In this document: piece after piece, positions 57,124-64,000 of the stretch
How positions within the stretch are numbered: the stretch's first letter is position 1
Layout: every line of letters begins with the position of its first letter
Source of the DNA: Linanthus parryae
Taxonomy: Eukaryota; Streptophyta; Magnoliopsida; Ericales; Polemoniaceae
Direction of reading: 5' to 3'
DNA length: 64,000 nucleotides
Assembly (NCBI GenBank): GCA_023055425.1
Contig: JALGPY010000004.1
Location: 58,923,718 to 58,987,717, forward strand
The notes under the pieces: generated by a model
Told to the model about the DNA's origin: nothing
Seen by the model: the letters and a program-made list of their open reading frames with translations, nothing else
Database searches by the model: none
Translations under genes and position numbers: made by a program

Positions 57124-58231
57124 GTTACACATAGGGGGAATCCTTACTGTAAAAGGATCGGCCTACTGGTCCTAACAAAAGCTATGCGACATATCGATCT
57201 GCGACCAAAGATCTGTCGCAAGTAGGGTCCTCCTGTAAAATGAACGTCCTCCAAACATCACAAAGGCTATGCGACGCCAACTTCAAGATCCCAGGATCTG
57301 ACAAGGCCTCTGTCTGATCAACACCCCAAGAGATGTGTCTGAGGAACCACCTGTTCCGGCGTATGCGGCGGTGAAGAACAGGCAAGCAGCAACTCCTAGG
57401 GCAAGAGGCTCCTTGCACACGGAGACGAGCGCAATGGCTTGCCACCCCGAGTTGAAGAACGAGGAGGCAAGAGATTCTCCTCTGGGAAAGCTAGAGGAGA
57501 AATCCGCCGTTCATTACGAATCGGTTAGAAGGTCAGTATGGCGCTGCACCTCGCTGGGAGGCGGCCGGAAACATGACCTGCAAACATAATAGACGAAGAA
57601 AATTCTTCGAGCAAGCATGAGGTATTATCTGCATCTTCTTTATGATAGTTATGAAGAACAATAAGCCTCGTAAAGAAGATCTTGGAAGCTATTTCTATGG
57701 CACAAAGCACAAACTCATGTCTCACAACTTGAAGTTGCCATGAATCAACGAAAGATAAGCGTTGAAGCCAGCAGTCGAAAGGACTCATGGCAAGCCACAT
57801 TATGGGATGGAGAACCCATGTAGAAAAAGGCAGGGTTTATATAGACCCAGTGGAGACTCTTCAGTTGCTTAGCTGAGTCAGCAAAGCTTGGAAAAAGGGT
57901 AAGAACCAATCACTTACGCGTTGAAAAGAGGTAACAATCAATTACCCTACTAAAGGCTACGACGATTCAGTTGCGTATCCTAATTAATGATGGAAGGTCA
58001 TGATACGGATGGACTTCCCAAGGAAAGCGTGCTTATCTGATAAGCAATTAGCGCAAAAATCAAGGCAGAATATCGTTGGCTGACATCATAATTGATACGC
58101 ACGAAGATATTCGAGCAAATCCCGGGAAGGGCAAAGCAGGCATCCAAAGCTTTCAATAAAAAAAGGGGGAGAAACCCTAGCAACATTACAGTAATGTTTT
58201 AACATTTTGTTCAAAACAAATTTGTTATTGT
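57124..58231. other. Element H region between repeats and antisense gene
   Basis: About 1.1 kb, downstream of the stop of the antisense gene. It holds several ORFs under 100 codons on both strands with no domain I recognise. It may include the 3' UTR of the antisense transcript. Nothing else seen. Confidence 0.5.
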
Positions 58232-61200
58232 TCAAAATAAGCCTTTGACTAGGGAGTCATCAGGAGTAAACAGGCGTGACAAATTTGCCACTTGCTCCAC
58301 TTCTCGCTTCAACTGCTCATAGTTGGCGTTCATTTCATGGAAGAGCTTCACAGCCTCTTTCGCTTTCTGCTTTTGCTGCTCCACCTTTTGCTCCTCGGCT
58401 GCGAGGTTATGGAAACAACGCTTCAAATTTACGGTCGCGCGAATCTGGGTGACTCTGTTGACAAGATACCCAAAGCCCATCTTGCTTTGAACTTTGGCTT
58501 GAAGGTTTTGACACATGTTGAAAAGCAACTGCGCACTTTGAGGAGAGATGGTCGCAAGTGTGGCCACAGACAGCTGCTCCAAAATCCAGATGGCTTCGGT
58601 CAAGAACAGCCTCCTGTCGAAAGTCTCTATCTCCAAGGACCTCGCAAATGACCGAGGATGAGAGAGACGCATTTGGACCAGCCAGTCCACATCAACTTGC
58701 TTCAAACCTGACCATGTTGGTTCAAGTTCAAATATCAAGCTTATAAATGAAGAATGCAAGATGCGAACGACAATAATGGTGACGTACCAGTTCCTTCAAG
58801 GATCTCGCGCAAAGAAGGAATGCGCATTGCTGGGGCAGCTGAAGACTGTCCTCGCTCCATTGATCTCCTATCAGCTGCGAGCTCTAGCTCCTCATAGTTG
58901 GCAGGAAGGGTATAAGCCGCACCAGGTGCGATTGCAGCTCCTACCTGCGAACTCCAAAAATTCCATGCAGGAGGAATCACTGGAGGCTCAGTCCTTGCTG
59001 GAGGCATGGAAACAGTAGAAGCTGCTGCTCGGTTAGGGATGCCTTCAGATGCGAAAGCCTCATCAACATCTGCTTCTGTTTCCTCAGCAGCAGCATTGGT
59101 GTCATCCTCCATCAGCACAGCGTTAGCTTTGGCATCATCAGAAACTTCAATGATGTCCTCGAAGGGCTCTCCCGCATATTCGGCAGCTGCGACGGGCTTC
59201 TCGGTATGAGAACTTGGCACTGGGACATAAGATGCGGAAGGTTGAATCCTCTGTTCCAGCATGGCTTCACCAGCACTACCTGCGATACATGTCAAGATGA
59301 TGTGAGGTAACTTGTATCGAACAATATTTTATTATTTCGGTAAACCAAGGGTGAGCACCTCCACGCGAGGGTGGGATTGTAGTATCTTCGTCATATGCTA
59401 AGGACGCGGAACCTTGTCCTATTAATGTATCTTCATTAAGAATATCTTTAAGATGAGCGTGACTTGGGGCGCGAAGAAACCAGTCATGATTATGTGTGGG
59501 TTACTAAGCCTAGTTCACAAAATGTTGTTCAAATGATTACCTGAAGGTTCACCGCACTTGCTTACTAGCCAGCGGCGAATGTCAGCTTTGGATAAGCCGT
59601 GCTTTAACGCACCAACAATCACATCTCGGTAAGTTACCGCAAGATTAAAAATCTCACCTTCGTTGCCGCCTGCGATTTCTTCAAAGTCTGCTTGGACTTG
59701 CTCCAGAGCAGCCGCATCCTCTTCTTGAGCCGCTTCATCCTCATCAACTTGAGGAGCCACGTCTTCTGGAACCGCATCTTCCTCATCATTTGGACGCATC
59801 AAGTCGTCGACATGTTGCTTTTCCAGACTCCTTTGCTTTACGCGTTCAATTTCCTCCTCTTCTCGCTTTCTTCTTCTTTCAGCAGCCTCGGCAGCTGTTC
59901 TCTTAGGCTCCGCAAGGACATCCTCGTCTATGGTTCTATTGGAAACACCAGAATGAGAAGCCCTCTTCTGCCTCTTGGCCAAAAGGCCGCTGATGGTCTC
60001 ATTATCATCATCTGCAAAGGAATAAATTGTTCAATCAAGATTGCGAAAGTTAAGATAATGATAAGAGAAGTACGATTGAGATACCTCCCGACTCTTCCTC
60101 TTGTATCTCATCTCTCTCTCTGTCTCTGACATCTTCGACTCTTTCATCTTCTTCATCTCCTTCTCTTTCCTCCCTTCTCTCCCCCTCCTCTTCCTCCTGA
60201 CCAAACGGAACAAAGGTCTCCACTGCGAGCTCTTTCCGCGCTTTGCTTGGCATGCGACCTTTACCTTTGTCCCTGGAAGTAAGGGATCTCCCAGGAGGAG
60301 AAGTAGGGGCGCTCCTAGGGGAAGAAATTGTGATTCCCCTCTGCCTTGGTCTCTTTGCCTGTGGAGCAACATTTGCTGGGGGAGACGGATCATCCACGGG
60401 TGGAGACAAGGCTTGAGTATTGTCTATTAGCGAATCAGCAAAAACATCCATGACCTGGCGAATCCAGGTTTCAACTGCGGGAGCCATTCTCATTGCTAGC
60501 CGGACCGGTTCCCCCTGCCTGCTTGCAGCAACAATGGTGGTGACCAGCGACTTGGAGCGCTCACCAGATGCAAACCTCCTCACGTAACACTACAGCAGAA
60601 AATGGAGCATAAGTTTCGACGCATCGGAATAAGGAAACTTAATGTGTGCAAAAGAGATTGTTCACCTTGGAGAAAGTCTCGTTTTTGTGATGATGTGCGA
60701 ATCACCTTTCTTCACTGCAGCCATCTGCTCTTCAAGGATGGTAGAGGGACACAAGTGATTCTCGTGGTCCAACAATGAATAGCAGCCATATTGGGTGTCG
60801 TCCAAGCTACAGTTGGGACGGAAGGGGAAAGAATTCCTCTTGATCACAGGAGCTCTGCCTGGCCGAGGGATCGACTGCGTCTCAAATCTTGCTTGCTGGG
60901 TATTCCAATAGGCAACCCAATTCTTGGAGTAGCCACCCGCGCGGTCACCTGGGGGCTGCTTGAAGGGAAGATTGCTCCTTAGGATTGTCTTACATTCGCC
61001 AGACAACAGTCGCTTGTAACAACCCCTTATGATGGACTGCGGCCAGATCGATGGTGCCACCGCATCAAAGCCAAACTGGGGAGAAACGCGAGTCGGATCG
61101 ACATCCACCGTGATCCTCTCATACTTAGGAGTAAGCTCACGAACATACTCTGCAAGAGCAGGAAGAGAGCCTCTCAGACACCAGCAGAAGAATTCGCGAT

Positions 61201-62545
61201 AGCGCTCGTGGAAATGCTTCCCGTCATCGAAAAGAAGGTCTTCCGAGAAAGCAACAGCCTTGGAAGGATACAGTTTTGGGAACCATCGCACATTCTCAAC
61301 GCGCGTGGCATAAGGCCAAGCTATAAACTCGCTGCGATCATCGCATATTAGGCTCCAGGTACACTTAGGAAAGTGAGTTCCAAACCATCTCGCATCCCTG
61401 CCACTGTTACGCTCTTCCTCCGCACCCGGAACGCACCACTTACTGGGCTTAGAAGGAACAGTAGCATAAGAGGGCCATCGCTCAAAGACCCACATCGTCA
61501 AGAAAGCAATATTAACATAGGTCAGCACATCGAGACGACCGCGCGAGTCCTTGGTTGCTACAACCAGTTGGTCCAATCTATGGTACAGGGTCCCCAGGAC
61601 TAGAGGCCCAAGTGCGACCTTTTGACCAAGGGTCAGTTTCATAGCAAGTGGGAGGACATGGTAGAAGACTCCATCATGGGGATGGCCATCGATCAAATAC
61701 CTCGACAGCCAGGCGCAGAGAAAAGCGCAAAGGTTCAGGTAATAACCCTTGCCATTTACATAATTTTTAGCCTTTGGGTTTTGGCTCAGAAGTTTCTTGG
61801 TGATACTACTACTCGCATAATCGCGGAAGAAGTACTACACCCACTTGCCCCAAGTGTTCTTCGCAGACGTATCAACCAGTTGCCAGTCGGGAAGAAGCTC
61901 CGCAGGTGTCCACCGGGTGGAAATTTTCTTCACCTCTGACAAGCATTCCTCCATCTGCTTGTATAAAGCTAGCTCTGCATCAGTCCTCAAGGGACTCAGA
62001 GGATCCACATCACCCACAGGAGACAGATCATACAACATGTGTACATCTTCAAGAGTGGGAGCAGCCTCGAACTCAGAAAAGTGAAATGTGTGAGTTGCAG
62101 GCGAGTATCGCGAGAGAAGGTTTAGAAGCATGGACTGGTCCAGCTTCACAGCAGAGCCCTTCATAGCACGGACTGCGAAATATATGCCAGCATCGTTCAA
62201 AGCAATGGCATGATAAGTCAGTACATGGTCAATCCACTCATCCATAAAGTCCAATTTTTGAACAAACGCTTGAGTGGAAATCATAGTATACGGGAAAAAC
62301 CCATTTTCGACCCCCAATCAAACCACATCCTTCGAAGCGATCAATTCGAGCATGGCCGGAGTAACAGGAGGGGTTAGTGTTTGCAATTCTACAGCAGGAA
62401 CAGGGGTTGGAAGGTTCTTCACCTTAACCCTAGCATGGTAAAAGTCTTTGCCACCCAGATAGGGGGCTTTCCGCCATAAGGTCTGGGGAAGATCAAGTAT
62501 TTCTTCGACCTCTTTAACGGGCTTGGTTCCTTTTGTCTTTGCCAT
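58232..62545 (-). pseudogene. Antisense plant-mobile-domain gene of element H, five exons, two stops
   Basis: Runs opposite to gag-pol. Proposed exons: 62545-60666, 60578-60085, 60011-59541, 59279-58788 and 58707-58232. All introns are GT-AG, and together the exons make one frame of 1271 codons. Three introns split a codon after its first base and the first splits one after its second. Exon 1 has the plant-mobile-domain pattern: LLNLLSRYSPATHTFHFSEF with PTLEDVHMLYDLSPVG, then WPYATRVENVRWFPKLYPS and HFHERYREFFCWCLRG. Exons 2-4 are charged and low-complexity; exon 5 ends in a coiled coil (YEQLKREVEQVANLSRLF). Exon 1 carries a TGA (62318-62320) and a TAG (61835-61837), so it is a pseudogene. 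The plant mobile domain occurs in host proteins and in Tat-type elements; its role in the element is unknown. Confidence 0.82.
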
Positions 62546-63307
62546 TCCTGCGGAAAGAAAGAAAAAAGGGGGGAGAAATACACATACTTTAGTTTGAATT
62601 TCAAGATTCAGTTTGAAGCAACGAGGCTTTGTCAGAAGAAAGATGAACAGTTCAATGTCAATTTTGGGTTTTGAAAGTTCAGAATCGCTTGCATTATTGG
62701 GAACTTCAGAAACCCTACATTTAAAACCCTTACAATCTGGGGATTAATTCAGTTCTGAGTTTAAAGAACAAGGTCTCCTTCGTAGTCTACAACGGGGTAT
62801 CATGTTTCAGACAATCATGGGTTTGCAGATCCAACACAGCATACATCGATATGTTAAATAAAATTGAACAAGGCCAACCTTGTTTTGGTAAAGCTTGCTT
62901 GGATGCGGACAGTTGAAGAAGACGATTGACGAGAAAGAATTTATGATTGATTATCTGAATTTGCTCTTGAAGGCTTCCGGGTATCATTCACTTTAAGAGA
63001 AAGAAGTGATGCTTTGCAACAATGGAGAGCACATAGTATTTATCCAAAAACAATGAAGGGTTGCGTCCTTTCAGTAGTTGAATCGCAACCGTCACCGTCG
63101 AATCGCGCAATCACATGACAAGCTGACGTCACGCCTAAAACCCTAAAATACCAGAAGACACGACTCTAGGGATTTTAGGTCATAATGACACGCACGGGGG
63201 TTGAATTTGCGTGTATTTGAATTGGTGCGTGGCGGCGACGCGTACGTTGGTTCCTGCGCATGGAAGCCTATCCGGCTATGAGTCTTCACGCGCAGAAAGG
63301 GGGCTAA
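62546..63307. other. Element H 3' end: upstream region of the antisense gene and PPT
   Basis: About 750 bp without a gene I recognise; presumably it holds the promoter and leader of the antisense gene. The polypurine tract AGAAAGGGGGCTAA (63294-63307) touches the 3' LTR. Confidence 0.65.
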
Positions 63308-63935
63308 TGTAGATAGTGCTTTCTGGACAGGCAGATCTTGGCCACGTGGCGACCATCTAGCACACCATACTGTGCTCCACACACACTGGATCACCAGCCG
63401 TGCTGATCCACGTGGGGGCTGCGAGACAGGGCCCTCGCATACCACCTCACGGGACTTGTAGGGACTTAGTGGTTTGGAGACTAGAGTAAGTCCTGTCGCG
63501 TGCGAGCCAAGCCCGCGCGCGACCCCTAGTAACTGCCTTTCATAGATTTATTGCACGAGCTCCATAAACCCTGTTAATCCGGTCAAACCCGGTCAACCCC
63601 ATAACGGTTCCGGTATACGCAGATAACGTGCTGTAACGGTCCCTATATACGCGGACGAACGTGCCGTTGTGGTTAAGCTAATTAAGCCGCCATTGATGGG
63701 CGCATTAACCACAGTGCAACGGTCACATTCTCCGTTATATATATAGGATCGTTAACCCTTCCATACAGGGGAGAACACACCTGAGATACGCGGAAGCTCT
63801 GCCAAACCCCTGTCTCTCTCTCATACAGTGCTATTGCCTTACTCTCTCCCTACACATAACCCCACACTTCCTGTGTCTTTTCTATCCCCTGCTCTTGGTG
63901 TATATTGAGTCCTCTCTACAGGATTCTCTCGTACA
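63308..63935 (+). repeat. Element H 3' LTR
   Basis: 628 bp, TGTAGATAGTG to CTCGTACA. It has two G-boxes (CCACGTGG at 63342-63349 and 63408-63415); the second is missing from the 5' LTR. A TATATATATAGG stretch lies at about 63736, where the 5' LTR has TATACATAGG. Confidence 0.92.
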
Positions 63936-63940
63936 CACGT
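63936..63940. repeat. Target-site duplication of element H, right copy
   Basis: CACGT, identical to 50697-50701. Confidence 0.9.
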
Positions 63941-64000
63941 CATTGTAAAAGCACGTCATTTTAGTACCCTTATAGAATATTGCCCATCATGCATAACCTT
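63941..64000 (+). other. Continuation of the DNA that received element H
   Basis: CATTGTAAAAGCACGTCATT continues the sequence that ends at 50701, by position the 3' LTR of G. Too short to say more. Confidence 0.5.

Larger units (their letters stand above)
50702..63935 (+). mobile_element. Element H: Tat/Retand-lineage Ty3/gypsy retrotransposon with antisense gene
   Basis: A 13.2-kb plus-strand element with 0.62-kb LTRs and a perfect target duplication. The order is gag, protease, (RT core deleted), RNase H, archaeal-type RNase H, integrase, tandem repeats, antisense gene, PPT. The second RNase H between the first RNase H and the integrase is diagnostic of the Tat lineage, as are long 3' regions with tandem repeats and additional ORFs. 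It is the youngest visible insertion in its chain. Confidence 0.92.

Noticed and set aside
1..64000. Host protein-coding genes, tRNA or rRNA genes, viral or bacterial defence systems
   Set aside because: None found. All stretches with recognisable coding sequence belong to retroelements. The tRNA-like 18-mers are primer-binding sites, not tRNA genes.

Overview
This window is a block of plant nuclear repetitive DNA. It is a nest of LTR retrotransposons with no convincing single-copy host gene, no tRNA or rRNA gene, and no prokaryotic feature. The plant assignment rests on the lineages, all typical of angiosperms: three minus-strand Athila-type Ty3/gypsy elements and one plus-strand one, two Sirevirus (SIRE/Maximus-like) Ty1/copia elements, one Tekay/Del-like chromovirus gag element and one Tat/Retand-like element with a second, archaeal-type RNase H. 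I cannot name the species; a dicot is plausible but not shown.

Layout, with the letters used below. A (1-9871, minus): Athila gag-pro-pol, 5' LTR at 8357-9871, 3' LTR just outside the left edge. D (9872-11262 and 43559-about 44988, plus): an older Athila element with most of its interior lost, split by B. B (11263-43558, minus): Athila element whose 5' LTR is split by C. C (20577-42309, minus): a third Athila family, with gag-pro and an extra ORF but no reverse transcriptase or integrase, flanked by a perfect ACAGG duplication and split by E. E (23224-33968, minus): Sirevirus copia element with gag, PRO, INT, RT, RNase H and an env-like ORF. F (about 44989-46500, plus): Sirevirus 5' LTR and gag start, inserted in the D LTR. 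G (46501-50701 and probably 63941-64000, plus): Tekay-like gag element inserted in the F gag. H (50702-63935, plus): Tat-lineage element inserted in G with a perfect CACGT duplication. H carries an antisense, intron-containing plant-mobile-domain gene.

Nesting gives relative ages: D is older than A, B and F; B than C; C than E; F than G; G than H. All coding regions are broken by stops, frameshifts or deletions, so nothing here looks able to move on its own. Three elements lack part or all of pol (C, G and, for the RT core only, H).

The most unusual signals are these. Each retroelement family carries its own iterated short palindrome. C has gene content complementary to A and B. H has an antisense gene with four phase-1 introns and a duplicated integrase zinc module. 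A 54/108-bp dimeric tandem array lies between the H pol and its antisense gene. C has a 395-bp tandem duplication across its primer-binding site.
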